Below are positions 43,961-56,140 of a stretch of 64,000 nucleotides of DNA, piece after piece. Origin of the DNA: Toxonevra muliebris. Taxonomy: Eukaryota; Arthropoda; Insecta; Diptera; Pallopteridae. The position numbers and the translations under genes are program-made. Under the pieces are notes generated by a model. That model saw only the letters and a list, made by a program, of their open reading frames with translations. It was not told the DNA's origin and ran no database searches. Position 1 is the stretch's first letter. Each line of letters opens with the position of its first letter. The DNA lies in the NCBI GenBank assembly GCA_963691655.1, contig OY829327.1, positions 82,596,019 to 82,660,018 on the forward strand. The letters are read 5' to 3'.

Positions 43961-44334
43961 ATATTTTTTTTTATCTCCAGTTATTTAAATACAATCTGTC
44001 TAGATAGATATTTAGTATTACTTATAATTTAAACAAGAATATTAACATGTGTTAGAATTCCCACTGGAGTTCATTACATAATACAATTTTAATAAGAATT
44101 AAATTTATGTATTAAATAATAGCAAATTAAACAATAACAAATTAAGCAATAACAACATTATTAACTATATTATAAGTTATCTTGTGTCTCTTTTTTATTG
44201 TATTTTAAAACACGATAAATTTTACTTTTTTAAACAAAAAGTATTTGAATAATTTTTTTATAATTCTTAATTGGTTGAAAAGCTAAACTTTGCCCACAAA
44301 ATGCACCAAATTTTAAAAACACGTAGTTAACAAT
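43961..44334. other. Unassigned stretch
   Basis: AT-rich, nothing recognised. Confidence 0.4.
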
Positions 44335-44410
44335 AGCTGTGTTTTATTCGCCAGCTAGTTTAACATGTGTGAATAAAACGACCAAGTTGTTAAGTCTCTT
44401 TGTTATATTA

Positions 44411-45153
44411 GGGTGATTTCTAAGTCTAGTATATGCCCTTGCACAGTAGCACGATAGCACAAATTCTAAAACTTTCCAATCCGTACAACGAAACAAAAAC
44501 AAAATACACGTCAATCCATTCTGAAACACTTAAAAACTTTTCCTACAACGATACCCATGTATATGTTCAATGCAATGAAGTGTATTATATTAAATGCAAC
44601 TCTGTACCTCTCTCACTCTCTGTGTTTATATTTTCTTATAGCTGTGTTTTATTCGCCAGTCTGTTTAACATGTGCGAATAAAACGACAAAGTTGTTAAGT
44701 CTCTTCTTCGTTATAATGTTATTCTCAATGAAACTGCTCAGCAGCTAGAGGTGAAACATTTTAATGGATCCCAGTCATTGCGGTCAATCGCGGGCACTGT
44801 TTTTAGTTTTTACTTATTCTTTTTACAATAGAATTTGATGTAGTTAAACAACTTGTTAAGTATTCATAACAGCTATAATTATACGTGTTATCTCTGCCGC
44901 TTTGTTGTTTTTCCCCATACAATTATCGCTGCTAGTTATACATAACTAGAAGCAAGTGGCGAATAAAACGCAGCTTATATATTACAGTTCTACGTTAATG
45001 TGCGCTCTCGAATCTTAACATAATTTAGTGTAATATTTTTGCATTTCGTGTTATCGTACAATGTGCGCTCTCGAATCGTAGTATAATTTAGTATATAGTA
45101 TTTTTTTGCATTTTTTGCTATCGTGCAATTATACTAGACATAGTGAATCACCC
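44411..45153 (+). mobile_element. MITE family Y, copy 2 (interrupted, inside X)
   Basis: Same ends as copy 1 (GGGTGATTTCTAAGTCTAG at left; TAGTGAATCACCC at right), with TA at 44409-44410 and 45154-45155. It is longer than copy 1 because it contains an X copy (44640-44975) and a ~65-bp internal tandem duplication (ATGTGCGCTCTCGAATC repeated at 44999 and 45062). Confidence 0.9.
44640..44975 (+). mobile_element. MITE family X, inner copy (inside Y)
   Basis: Complete 336-bp X: AGCTGTGTTTTATTCGCCAG to GGCGAATAAAACGCAGCT. TAT lies on both sides. Y copy 1 is uninterrupted at the matching place (between ACATTTTC and TTTCAGTTCTACG). Confidence 0.9.
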
Positions 45154-45463
45154 TATTGTTATTCACAATGAAACTGCTCAGCAGCTAGAGGTGAAAAATT
45201 GCGATCAATCGTGGGCATTGTGTTTTAGTTTTTACTCTTTATAAGCATATTTAACGATGCATTTAACTTATTTTCACCGGCAGCCATTTCGAATCTTTTC
45301 CTCAGTTCATATATAGATATATAGATATAGCTAAACTACCTGTTAAGTATACATAACAACTATATTTATACGTGTTATCTCTGCCTCTTTGTTGTTGTTT
45401 TCGTATACAATTATCGCTGCTAGTTATACATAACTGAAAGCAAGTGGCTATTAAAACGCAGCT

Positions 45464-47487
45464 AATGTATCAAACGAAAAAAAATGTACCAAGGCAAGTT
45501 AAGCAGTGCTATCGAGTTATGCTCTACATTAGTTCTGAGGAATCAAATTTTAGTATTGAAAAAATATTCATAAATGCAAATGAAATTGGATCTGAGCTCT
45601 GCTCTGCATTGATATGCCATGTGAACTGAAAAACGCTAAAAAAATTTTTCATTATTTGTTGAAATTCAATTCTGAAGCCATGCTATACAATTTTTTAATA
45701 TACTTTGCATATTCATATATTGGTTGTTATGCTATATACAAATAGTACATGCATATGTATGTATGTACATACAAATACCTATAAAATGTTATAAAAATAC
45801 ACACAAAAAATAAACCACTTGAATATTATCAGCAAAAGTTCATCAGTTCAGCAAATCAATTTTATTGATTAATAAGCAAAAATTGTTGTGCTTAAGGTAT
45901 AGATACCAACTAAATTAAATTGGTACTTTAAAATAAACATAGAAAAAGTTAAATCTTTTAACTCTCGTTTACATTTTCAGACACTAATACCTTAACATTT
46001 ATATCACTGTAACAGGTCACTGGTAAGGAATCGTTGTAAACTTCGAAACGACCGTCTGACCTGCCTATTTCTAAATACATTATTGATAATTTTGACATTT
46101 TGACAAAAAAAAATCTAATATTCTAATATGACGCAAAACTTTTCAAGATATTCCATTTCCATAAATTCATATCCTACACTTCAAGGAAGTCTTGCTCCTA
46201 CAATTATGAAAAAAAAAATGTTACAATGTGTCACATACTCCACAACATCATTTCTCTAAGTTTCCAGTAAAATGGACCATTTCGGCATTGTCCTCAACTT
46301 TGATTTTTTTTGCCGTGGAACTGCTCATATGTACATATATTTGCTTAACCAATTAAAACAAATTACAAACGAAATGTAAAATGTAAATTATTGACACAAC
46401 GCCATCGTGCAACAACAACATCATTTGGCGAGTGCGTGTGTGAGTGCTGTATTGGTGCAGGTGATGAAACAACATAAGGTAAATGTTAACTATTCGATGT
46501 AGCACACTTTACGGCGTGTTGTGGAATAATGGACGTTAAAGTATTTTGTGTGTGTGTGCTTTGTATTTTTTTAAGTGTAACACACATTTTTTTTAAATAC
46601 AATCTTTTTACTCGCCCATTTGGTATACATATTTTTATATGTACTTCCATATGTATATGTGTTGTATGCCAGTGTTTGTGTGTTTTTATGTGTGTTTATA
46701 CACTGACAGTACATTTTCGCATCACTTGCTTTCGAGCGAATAAATGAATAAATGAAATGCTGAACACATTCTGTATGCATTCACCGCGGCATCCACCAAA
46801 TATGGCATCGCTTGGATTATCATTCGCATCGCATTGAGCAATAAAACTACATTTTATTTCTACATTCCGTTGCTTACAGTCACTGTGTGTGTGTGTGTAT
46901 GTGTATTGTTGATACTCATTTTGTACCTTTACTCTCCCACACACACGCTCGCATTATTTTGCGGAAGTTCTTAATTGTTTTACAGCAGATTACCTGACAG
47001 CTTGCTTTCCTGCATGTTAATGTTGTTCTCTCTCATACTCATTTTTTGTCTTTCTCTGTCTCAATGTTTGTCTGACTGCCGCCCATTGTTTTTCCGTTGC
47101 TGTTATGTTTCATTTCTTTCCGCTACAGTTGCAACATTTGTGTTGGGAAAATGAAGTTGCTTACATAATTGTAGCAATTTTTCAGACAGCAACATATAAC
47201 AACAACAACGGGCAGACAGATATGCAAAAATTTTCAGAGATCTTGTCACAGAAAGATGTACTTATAAACATTATTGGATTTTTTTTCTTAATTTCATAAA
47301 AAATGAAGTGGCGCCCTTTTCCGTATGTCTAGCAGATTCGTGGCGTGGACCTTTGAGCCGGGACTTTCTCAACTCGAGCAAAAATAAACACTCCAATTTG
47401 ATTCTCTACTTCATTTCCAAGCTTTATACATTAAAATCAACCAATCCTCATGTTTTTCATTGATGAAAAAATTGGCCTACTAGAGGG
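45464..47487. other. Unassigned stretch
   Basis: No gene recognised. It has a (GT)n run at about 46884-46900 and TGTATGTATGTACATAC-type AT runs near 45755. Confidence 0.5.
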
Positions 47488-47931
47488 TTAAGGCCACCTT
47501 CTAGTCTAGATTTTTCAAAAAATTGATTTTTTTTTTTAATATTTCAAAAGTATAGGCTTTTAAAAGTATACTGTTAAATTTTCGTATCAACATTTTCAGT
47601 ATTTCGACTTCTACAGCCTATTTAGCAGGTGATCGCAGAAGCAGGTTAAAGGGCCGACTGAAGTTTAAACTCATTTATCTCGAAACTATATTTTTCTGCA
47701 CGGTGGGACACAAAAACCAAAAACTGCTCGACCGATTCGTCTCAAATTTACTATATTATTCAGAAAACCAGTGCTTATCGCAGGAACTAATAAAAAACTT
47801 TCTACGTTGAATACTTCTTACTTTTTAAATACAAAAAGTAATGAAAAAACGGTCTGTTTTCGTAAAGTAAATTTCAACAACGCGCCATTTTGTCAAATTT
47901 TTTTTTTTTTTTTCATTTTCTGAGATAACTA

Positions 47932-49589
47932 CAGGGCTGGCACATAATTAGCACACCCTATCTTATTCATCTATGAAGGCAGGAAATAATATTAAAACAC
48001 AAAAACTTCAATTAGGAACTTCAATATTTTTGTTTATTACCATAAATAATTCATTAATTTTTTAAATAAATTATTGTATTTGAAAAAAAAATTCAAATAA
48101 AAAAAAAATAGTAAATATTCAAAATAATACGATTTTATGAATAAGGAGTTTCTTATAAGTCATCTGAAAAAAAATCGAATTAATTATAAAACAAAATATA
48201 AACTAAAAGAGATTGGTGTAATTTACTTAATACTTAGTTGGGTAGCCTTTTTGAGAAATTACGGCGGCACATCTTCTATTCATGGAGGATACGAGGTCCT
48301 TGCAAATGTCCTTCGGTATTTTATACCATTCTTTGTGGATGGTGACCCATAATTGGTTTACAGTCGTGGGTTTTAAAGCCATAACACGCCTTTTAATAAT
48401 TGCCCATAAGTTCTCAATCGGATTTAAATCCGGGCTCTGAGGGGGCCAATCCAAAACTGGTATTTGCTGTCCTTCAAACCATTGCATTGTACCTCTAGAT
48501 TTATGACAAGGCGCGTTGTCCTGCTGGAAAATTACTTGGCAATATAACGACAACGGCAAATCTTCGACATATGGTATGAGGTGCTTTAACAACATTGTGC
48601 GATATGCCAATGCATCCAGGTTACCTTTTATACGGACTAAAGTTCCAACACCATGAGCACTAAAGCAGCCCCATACCATTACACTGCCTCCACCAAACTT
48701 CACAGTCTTTCTAGTGTACTTAGGATCTAATTCTTTGTTTGGAGGTCGTCGTACGTAAGTTCTACCATCAGGACCACACAGATTAAACTTCGACTCATCG
48801 CTCCAGATTATCGAATTCCAGAAAGATGAAGAAGAACTATTATTGCCTTTTGCGAATTCTAATCGCTTTTTCCTATTTCCATTTGTCACTTTCGGTTTCT
48901 TTATGCTCTGACATCCTCGAAGGTTGTTTTCCAAAAGCCGCTGTCTAACCGTTCTTGCCGCGATATTTACACCATATTCCGTCTCCAAGCGTGCTCTTAT
49001 TTCAGAAGAAGAAGCAAAAGGATCTTTAAGAGCATGTCGGACCAATATGGAATCCTCTCTCTTGGATGTTTTTCTGGGTCTGGATTTTCTTTTATTGGTA
49101 AACGTTCCATGGATTTGATAGTGCATTAAAGCATTTTGCACTTTTTTACGGGAGCAATTTATGCTACGTGCAATTTGGCTGATGTTTGGATCCTGTTGGT
49201 ACATTCGCCATATTAGCCTCCTTTCCCCCTCCGTAGAACTTTTTTGCCGTCCCATAACTATGTTTTTTGTACATTTACTCACTATACGATAATAGTTAAA
49301 ATTTCCACACCACAATTAAGCCCTCCAAAAATTTATAATTTTAATTTAAATGTGCCCTGAACAATAGGATGTGTCAAGTGGAATACCGACGAAAAACGAA
49401 TATATATGAATTCAAAAGTAAAACGTGGTTAAAGGTTTACATTTATAATGAATATATATTTATTGATGATGGTAAATAATGTATATTATCAAATTTATTA
49501 CAAATATTATTTTGAAAATATTTTTTGATATCAAATTAGGTAGTATAGAGAAGTTTCATAGGGGTGTGCTAATTAGCTTGCCAGGGCTG
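47932..49589 (-). mobile_element. Full-length Tc1-type element
   Basis: Ends CAGGGCTGGCACATAATTAG and, as complement, CAGCCCTGGCAAGCTAATTA both run into AGCACACCC. TA flanks both sides (47930-47931, 49590-49591). 1658 bp is the normal Tc1 length, and the single gene is open end to end. Confidence 0.95.
48227..49255 (-). CDS. Tc1-type transposase (DD34E), apparently intact
   Basis: A 342-residue transposase that would cut and paste its own element at TA sites in the nucleus. I place the start at MGRQKSSTEGERRLIWRMYQ (49255) because the 20 residues upstream are not family-like. Residues 1-115 hold two helix-turn-helix units (ISQIARSINCSRKKVQNAL; an arginine-rich TNKRKSRPRKTSKRE linker; ARTVRQRLLENNLRG). 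The catalytic core has WNSIIWSDESKFNL (first Asp), GGGSVMVWGCFSAHGVG, VIFQQDNAPCHKSRG (second Asp) and WPPQSPDLNPIENLWAIIKR (Glu), with 34 residues between the last two. It ends VISQKGYPTKY, as in many Tc1 proteins. No stop or frameshift and both element ends are present, so recent activity is possible. A promoter was not identified. Confidence 0.95.
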   Translation of the reverse strand: MGRQKSSTEGERRLIWRMYQQDPNISQIARSINCSRKKVQNALMHYQIHGTFTNKRKSRPRKTSKREDSILVRHALKDPFASSSEIRARLETEYGVNIAARTVRQRLLENNLRGCQSIKKPKVTNGNRKKRLEFAKGNNSSSSSFWNSIIWSDESKFNLCGPDGRTYVRRPPNKELDPKYTRKTVKFGGGSVMVWGCFSAHGVGTLVRIKGNLDALAYRTMLLKHLIPYVEDLPLSLYCQVIFQQDNAPCHKSRGTMQWFEGQQIPVLDWPPQSPDLNPIENLWAIIKRRVMALKPTTVNQLWVTIHKEWYKIPKDICKDLVSSMNRRCAAVISQKGYPTKY

Positions 49590-50049
49590 TACTTTCATAC
49601 CAATTGTAACCTCTTTTTTTTATTTTTTTTTTGTTTTAGATCAGTGGAAAATCCAAAACCTGTCCCACCAGCAAGATCCGTTTTTTAGTTTACTTAAAAT
49701 TACAATTTTTTTTTTATTATTATTTTTGTATATTGTTAAAGTAATAAAATTTATATACAAAGTTTAAATACTATTGCTCATTATTTCATTTGAAAAAAAA
49801 AATCCTAAAAACTCGTCAAATTCAAGGGCGCTAGACCAGAAGGTCCCCTTAAAACAAAAATTTGTAAGTTTAAAAAATAAAAAGTGAGTTTTAACAAAAA
49901 CGACCATAAAAATGCATTAAACCCAATATGAAAAGCCCAAAATTGTCAGCACTGGCTTATCATTCTATAAATCTGTGGCGAAAATGAAAAACAGCCTAAC
50001 TTGACTTAAGATCGAAAATATTTTATCATATTTTTTTGATTATACATAA

Positions 50050-51918
50050 ATACTAGCTGACCCGGCAGACGTTGTTCTGCCCTTTCTACGAAGAAGCGGG
50101 AAAATTGAAGTTTATTTCAATGAAGAAGAATGAAGTTAAGTTTCTTGGTGTTTAAAATTGAACATTGGTAATGACAATTCAAGCTTAAAGGACGTACATT
50201 GAATTTGGTAAAAATTCTAGATTTAAAAATGAGGCATCAAAATTTGGCATTTTTAAAAGCAATTAATTTTCAGAATAATATCAAAGATCGTTCTAGAAGT
50301 TATATCTATTTCCAAAAACTATTTAAAAATATGGACCCATTTGCTATTTATTATAAAAATAGAATTTATTGTAGAATTTATTACAACGCCACCTATCGGA
50401 TTTTGACATAGCTAGGCAGGTTCTTGAGATATTTCAGAAATTAGTTGAAATAATAGTAAAAAATAATAATAATAAAAAATAGAAGTAGAAAAAACAGTGA
50501 AAAAGTAGTAGAAAAAAATAACAATAAATAGTAAGAAAGTAGTCGAATATAAGAAGAAAATGTCGGATAAAATAAATTAAAATAGTAGTAGAAAATAGAA
50601 GTAGAGCATGGAGCAGCACCCACTAATCCAACAAACTGAGAGAATTTTTTTAATCCGGTATTGACAAATAATATTTCCATACAAGATATCCCGTAATAAA
50701 AATTCAGGGTATATGGAAGGTGTCATATCCCCTTTGTCAACCTACCCATATTTTTGTTGTAGCATGGCATTGTTTATTCACGTTCCTGTACTATTAATGA
50801 TTCTTGAGATATACCCAAAAAAATATTAGGATTAATTTTATTATGGTTCAGTTGAATTATGGAAACAATATTTCAGGACGCTCTATATTCATATAAAAGA
50901 TCATTCTCGAAATTATTTAAAAATTTGAACCAATTTCATATTTATTCTAAATATAGAATTTGTTACAGTGCCATCTATTGGATTTTAAAACAGCTAGGCA
51001 GGGTCTTACGAAATTTCATAAATTAGTGGAAATAATAGTAGAAAAAGGAATGGACAAACTACTAGAAAATAGCAGCAAAAAAGTAGAAGAAAATAGTAGT
51101 AAAAATAGTAGTAGAAAAGGTAGTAGGGAAAAAAATAGAATATTGTATTACAAATTGTTTTAAAGAAGTAGTAAAAAGGTAGCAGAAAAAGTAGTAGAAA
51201 AATAGTTAAACATATTAGTACAAAAATAGTAAAAATGGAGTAGAAAGAGTGGTAAAAATAATAGTAAACAATAGTAGTAGAAAAAACTGTAGAAAAGTAG
51301 TGAAAATAGTAGAAAATAGTAGAGAAAATAAGAAAAAATGTATTAGAAATATTGTACTAAAATAGTAGTAGAACATATTGGTTGAAAAGTAGTAGGAAAT
51401 AAGAAAAATTTGCAGAAAAAAAGAAGTTTAAAAGTAGTAGAAAATAGTAGTAGAAATAGTAGTAGAATTAGTAGTAGAAATAGTAGTAGAAAATAAAAGT
51501 AAAGCATGGTGCCACACCCACTAACCCAGCAAACTGAAAGCATTTAATTTTTAGTACCGTACCATAAATGCCGCCTAAGATATCTCATAATGGAAATTCA
51601 GGTTAAATGGAAGGTGCCACACCCCCTTTGTCAATCCCACCCATATTTTTGTTGTACCATGGCATTGTCAATTCTCGTTATTGTACTAAATTTCTGCACT
51701 GTGCTATAAATGGTTTTTGAGATATACCCAAAAAACTATTAGGATTGTATGGGAGGTGCCACGCCTACTTTACTAAAAGCCATTATGAATAGCTATGATC
51801 CACCCTCCCGCCTAAAAAAAAATATATTCTGGAAATATGACTTCAATCGGTCCAGTCGTTCAGAAGTTACACGATATCATACACACAAAACTCTACGATT
51901 ATATATACATATATAAAG
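50050..51918 (+). repeat. Composite repeat: CTAGCTGACCCGGCAG start, AGTAGAAA arrays
   Basis: Begins CTAGCTGACCCGGCAGACG (50054) and ends GGTCCAGTCGTTCAGAAG, then a TATATATACATATATAAAGAT run. Inside are two AGTAGAAAATAGT-rich arrays (50450-50610; 51025-51500), each followed by related blocks (GAGCATGG...CACCCACTAA; CCCATATTTTTGTTGTA; CTTGAGATATACCCAAAAA). Such starts and ends occur widely in insect repeats and look to me like RTE-type LINE derivatives, but no RT is present, so the class stays open. A fragment is at 1750-2340. Confidence 0.65.
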
Positions 51919-52649
51919 ATTAAATTGGTGCAAGTTTTAAATAATTTTTAGAAACATCTATCGTTTCAAGAATGGTCTTTGATTTGAGCATAGAGTCGTT
52001 TAAAACTGTGCTTTTAGTTTCTTTAATATTAATATTCAAAGGAATTAAACTCGGCTGACAAGAAATGAACTTAAGCAGCTATTCAATTTTACGACAGAAA
52101 TGTAGCGCACACTTTCTTTTACAATTGAATTTTCATCATTCACCTACAAACAGAATATGCTCATCCAAATGAACACATATCCTGTGACAGAATAACAACA
52201 AACGAAATTGCTAATCCAAACAGATATGCGGACATAATTCCTCCCACAACTCAAAGTTTGAGTTGTATTTAGTGCGGAATTTTTTGATGCACCAATCATG
52301 GATATAATTTCTTCGGCTTTTTACGCGAAACGATGGTGAATTTATTTTTGAAGAACACATCGAACTTTTTTATGGTATGGTTGTTTTTGGTTCTACATGT
52401 TTGCATGCATAAGTTTTACTCATAAATATATGTAGGTCGTACGAAGAATAGGAGAGAATGCAAGCATTTATAAACTGCTATATTTAGGATGTGATTAAAT
52501 GAAACTAAAAATAATTAAATGGCAAATTAATTTGAATTTATGGTAGGATGTTTGCAGAGAACACGTGTCCACCTTAGAAAAACGTCACTGTTTTCGACCC
52601 GATGAAATATCTCCAATCTTTTTTCAAAAGGATACATTTTGTAAGGTTA
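51919..52649. other. Unassigned stretch
   Basis: No gene recognised. Confidence 0.4.
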
Positions 52650-53212
52650 GTATTATTTTAAACTACATACCGGAGGCTTGGAAGAAATTTAAAGCGACAT
52701 TTATGCTTCAATCAGGGCTTTGAAAAACTAAGTGACATCTGGCTAAAGAATCAGCCAGTCTGATAAACAGATGGATAAATCCACGTAAACTGCTTTAATT
52801 GAAGTTACTAGCTGAAATCAACAGACTCTGAGCAAGAAACAGTTCACTTTACCAGTCTTTTTGGGGATTGAAAGTGATTTCGACAATCCATCTTTTTATA
52901 AGATACTTCAGTGTAAAGGGGTCAGCGCTACTGTAGTGAACTGGATCCTTCCCATGCTAACGAGCAGCTGCAATAACTAAACTAAACTGTACAATCTACC
53001 AAGGGATTTGCACAAGGAAGTTTAATATCTACCACACTGCAACCTCCTAGTGCACTCATTCCTCATGAAATTCAATGATAGCGAAGCCGATCACCGTTAT
53101 GGAAGCATAACTGTATCTCTTATTACTACATCTATGGTATTCATTGAAAATGAAGCCCGAAAATCGGTGTACTGCATCGGTGCTTTGCTTAGAGGGAAAG
53201 ACATCTTTAATG
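52650..53212 (+). pseudogene. LOA-like LINE reverse transcriptase remnant
   Basis: Plus strand reads YIPEAWKKFKATFMLQSG (expected YIP..W..V...FIPK.G), then FGIESDFDNPSFYKILQCKG (FLDIEGAFDN block), VSATVVNWILPMLTS and, in other frames, MKFNDSEADHRYGSI. Several stops; the hAT-like element at 53221 interrupts it. Confidence 0.65.
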
Positions 53213-53220
53213 ATTGCGAT

Positions 53221-54024
53221 CAAGGCCGTATTTAGGGGGAGGTTTTGGGGGTTCTGATCCCCCCCGAAATCTGGAAACTTTATTCTAATTTTAGAGATTA
53301 ATTGTCCATCCATTGGCAAAAAAGTCAAAATAAAATCTATTTGACGATATTTTTTACTTCCATCGGTTTTTTTTTCTAGAAAGTGATATATAAAAAAAAA
53401 TAAATTTGAAATCTTGCGATCAAATCCAATTTGTTGTCTTCGACATGAGGTTTGACTACGGATTCAAAAAGAGAAGGTGATACTGAGCACTCCTGCATTC
53501 ATAGTTTTTCTAGGTCAGTAACTGTTTTTGATTTAAAGTTTCGTCCTGAATCAGTTTGAAAAGTTTAAAAATTAATAAAAATAGAAAAAATTATCGGATC
53601 CTTGTAAAATTAGACTTGCTTGAACCCCATTTTTGCCTAAAACGGGACGTGATGGGAAGTTTTTGACCTCAGATTCGTGTTCAACGTGAAAAATTCTTTC
53701 GCAAAAACTCCATCTTATTAGCAAAACCCATGCAGTTTAGGAGGCAATCTCAAAATATAATTAATTTTTTAACTCATTATTAGTCAGAGTACCACGAAAG
53801 ATCTCAACCTCATTCGGGTTACTTATCATTGATTTCCAATGATGATTATTTGAAAAAAATGAGCCTCTACTATTTTTGGTAATTTTTTTTGAGGTTGGGT
53901 ACATCATCAGTAGTGGGAAGTCCATCAAATGTATCATCGATTTAATTTATTGTATTTAAAAATCAGTTTGATAAAAATTATTTATGAATATTTTCTTCGA
54001 AAAAAATTTCTGGCTACGGCCCTG
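53221..54024. mobile_element. hAT-like non-autonomous element, copy 1
   Basis: Ends CAAGGCCGTATTTAGG and, as complement, CAGGGCCGTAGCCAGAAATT, with an identical 8-bp target duplication ATTGCGAT at 53213-53220 and 54025-54032. A G-run then a C-run near the left end (53236-53269) can pair. No coding capacity. 804 bp. Confidence 0.9.
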
Positions 54025-54290
54025 ATTGCGATCATAGCTGTTGCTCTAGGTAGCTCTATTCTTTTATCGATACCTTAAGCGATGTTTTCAATCAAAATTG
54101 TTCATAATATTATAAAGAAAACTTGCTGTTCAGTTGTTTATTTTCGAATCGCGCGTTTACTGCAAGACTGTCATAATACAAAAAAAAAAAAAAAATCGAG
54201 TCAAGTATGCAGAAATAATTGTTAATCCTTTATCTTGTGTTAAAATATCGTAACGGTATAATCTGAATTCTCCACATGAAATGAGATTTT

Positions 54291-54953
54291 GTGTCGCTGC
54301 TCTTTCCATGCGATTTTCTCGAAAATTTAGCGTATACGCTAAAGCTTCTGTATACTACTTTTGTTCGTTCCAGGTTGGAATATGCCTCTTTTATATGGAA
54401 TCCATTTTATGCTACTCACATTAAAAGAATAGAACGGATACAAAAAAAATTTATTAGTTTTGCTTCACGTTCACTTAATTTTTCTGAGCCTTTACCCTCC
54501 TACAAAGCATGTTGCTTACTTATAGATTTAAATTCTCTTGAGTGCAGAAGAACTGTGCAATCTTTGATCTTTATAACTGATATTATCAATGGTAAAATTA
54601 ATTGTTCTGTTTTGCTAGAACGCATTGGTTTTAATGTTCCTTCAAGGAAATTCCGTCATGCTGACTTAATGAACCGATCACGAGTGCTCTTCTTGAATTT
54701 AATAGAATTAGTCTTACAAATATTTCTTTGGATATAACTTTAGCTCTGAATTAACTTTATTTATTGAATCGTTAATTAAATCAAGGATTTTTTTTTTATT
54801 TATTTATATGCATTCATGAGTTTATTGTTATAATTGTTATACTTCTTATGTTGATTTACATACATGAATATTTCTTTTTTTATTTTAAGTTTTTTTTATC
54901 TATTAGTCTGTAAGGATCTGTAATTCCATAGACTGAAATAAACTAAACTAAAA
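54291..54953 (+). pseudogene. CR1/Jockey-type LINE 3' end
   Basis: Encodes the region after the RT palm: LKLLYTTFVRSRLEYASFIW, THIKRIERIQKKFISFASR, LPSYKACCLLIDLNSLECRR, SLIFITDIINGKINCSVLL. After a frame shift near 54660 it reads NEPITSALLEFNRISLTNI, SLDITLALN and a stop at about 54755. The 3' end has CTGTAAGGATCTGTAATTCC and AATAAACTAAACTAAA. The length lost at the 5' side removes the catalytic motifs. Typical of 5'-truncated insertions. Confidence 0.88.
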
Positions 54954-54959
54954 ATTTAT

Positions 54960-56140
54960 TTTTTGTCTTATGACAGAAAAGGAGCGATATAATTACTACA
55001 ATATTTACAATTTTATTTTCTCTCTAGTTTCTTTTGTGTGCGTGATGGAGCCACGATACTTAAAGTAAAACCTCAAGCTTAACAGACATTTGAATAGAAA
55101 TTGAGTAGCGCTGGCTAAACCACGCAGGCATTTTGATCAATTTTTGCTATGGAAGTTTGCAAAGGCTTCTGGCATATTTAAGGCTATAGACGAAGCTGCA
55201 GCCCAACCAAGTTAGGAGTCTCCCTCTGGCATTTCATTATTTCGCAGCAAATAAAATGAAATTTGAGACTTGCTTACTTTGGCATTAACGGCTGCAGGAA
55301 GAAATGGAAGTGCAAGTGGAAGTAATCGGGCAAAGCAAACATGCCAGCAGTGCCATTTCCGTGCTGCCAATATTAAAGTTGCACAACCATTAAAAATGGC
55401 TTCCTGTGAAAATGTTGAAGAATGTTGCTGACAATGACAACCATCACAGTCACATACAGTTCGGTTCGGCTTCAATTCAACGATGATAGCGACGTTGGCT
55501 ATGCCTGCTTCGATTACGCGAAAGTAAATACCTTTTACGAAAGTTTCAAAATTGTACACATTGGAAATGAAAAGCTTTTGTAGGAAAAACTAGAAAAAGT
55601 AAAGTAACGCAAATAGAGAAATTCAATATGTGTGCTACTAGCCATTACCATTATGCAGTGGTAAGTTACACAAACTGGAACGTTAACTCACACATCCATA
55701 CATACATATCTGCATACACTTTCGGCTGCAGCCAGTCGTCTGTTTATTTAAGCTTTGCTTTACCTCTTGGTACATAATTCGTTGAGGTATTTAATACAGT
55801 TCAGTTGGCAACTTCTTGCTGACTGAGTTGATTACTATCAGTTACGTGTGGTCTCTTCTCATCAGCTTCGGCTTCTACTGATTTTCAGTATCATCATCTA
55901 CATTGTTGTGGGGATGAGATGTTAGCGGCCTGTTTTTGGGGTTTGCATAATACATAATGCACTATGATCCACAAAAATAATAAGTGGCAGATTAAGAGAA
56001 TTTAGAAAATGCGATAGTAGAATCTTCATAACATATGCAGGGATGCGGAAAATGTATCTCGAAAGGAATGAAACCTGCAGAGGTTGCAACAGTTATGTTT
56101 GCAAAAAACTACGAAACCGAGCAAAATTTATAAAAAGCTG
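54960..56140. other. Unassigned, with one unexplained open frame
   Basis: A 115-residue open frame on the minus strand (55212-55559) is Cys/His-rich in the middle (VCDCDGCHCQQHSS, ARKWHCWHVC). I do not recognise it and see no start context or splice support. The local GC content is higher than in the surroundings, so it could be a host exon or non-coding. Rest empty. Confidence 0.4.

Larger units (their letters stand above)
44335..45463 (+). mobile_element. MITE family X, outer copy (interrupted)
   Basis: Left end AGCTGTGTTTTATTCGCCAG and right end, as complement, AGCTGCGTTTTAATAGCCAC. The left piece (44335-44410) and right piece (45154-45463) join into the same sequence as the inner copy: GTTATA + TTGTTATTCACAATGAAAC. 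If the ends start at AGCTG, AAT flanks both sides. Non-coding; superfamily unknown. Confidence 0.85.
47492..49848. mobile_element. TTAA-flanked element carrying a Tc1 insertion
   Basis: Left end GGCCACCTTCTAGTCTAG after TTAA (47488-47491); right end, as complement, GGGGACCTTCTGGTCTAG before TTAA (49849-49852). Without the 1658-bp Tc1 it is about 700 bp. Another end of the family is at 17680-17757. No transposase of its own seen; a piggyBac-like origin is inferred from TTAA only. Confidence 0.75.

Noticed and set aside
50434..51543. Phe/Leu/Tyr-rich open frames that look like membrane proteins
   Set aside because: Minus-strand translation of AGTAGAAAATA arrays; composition artefact.
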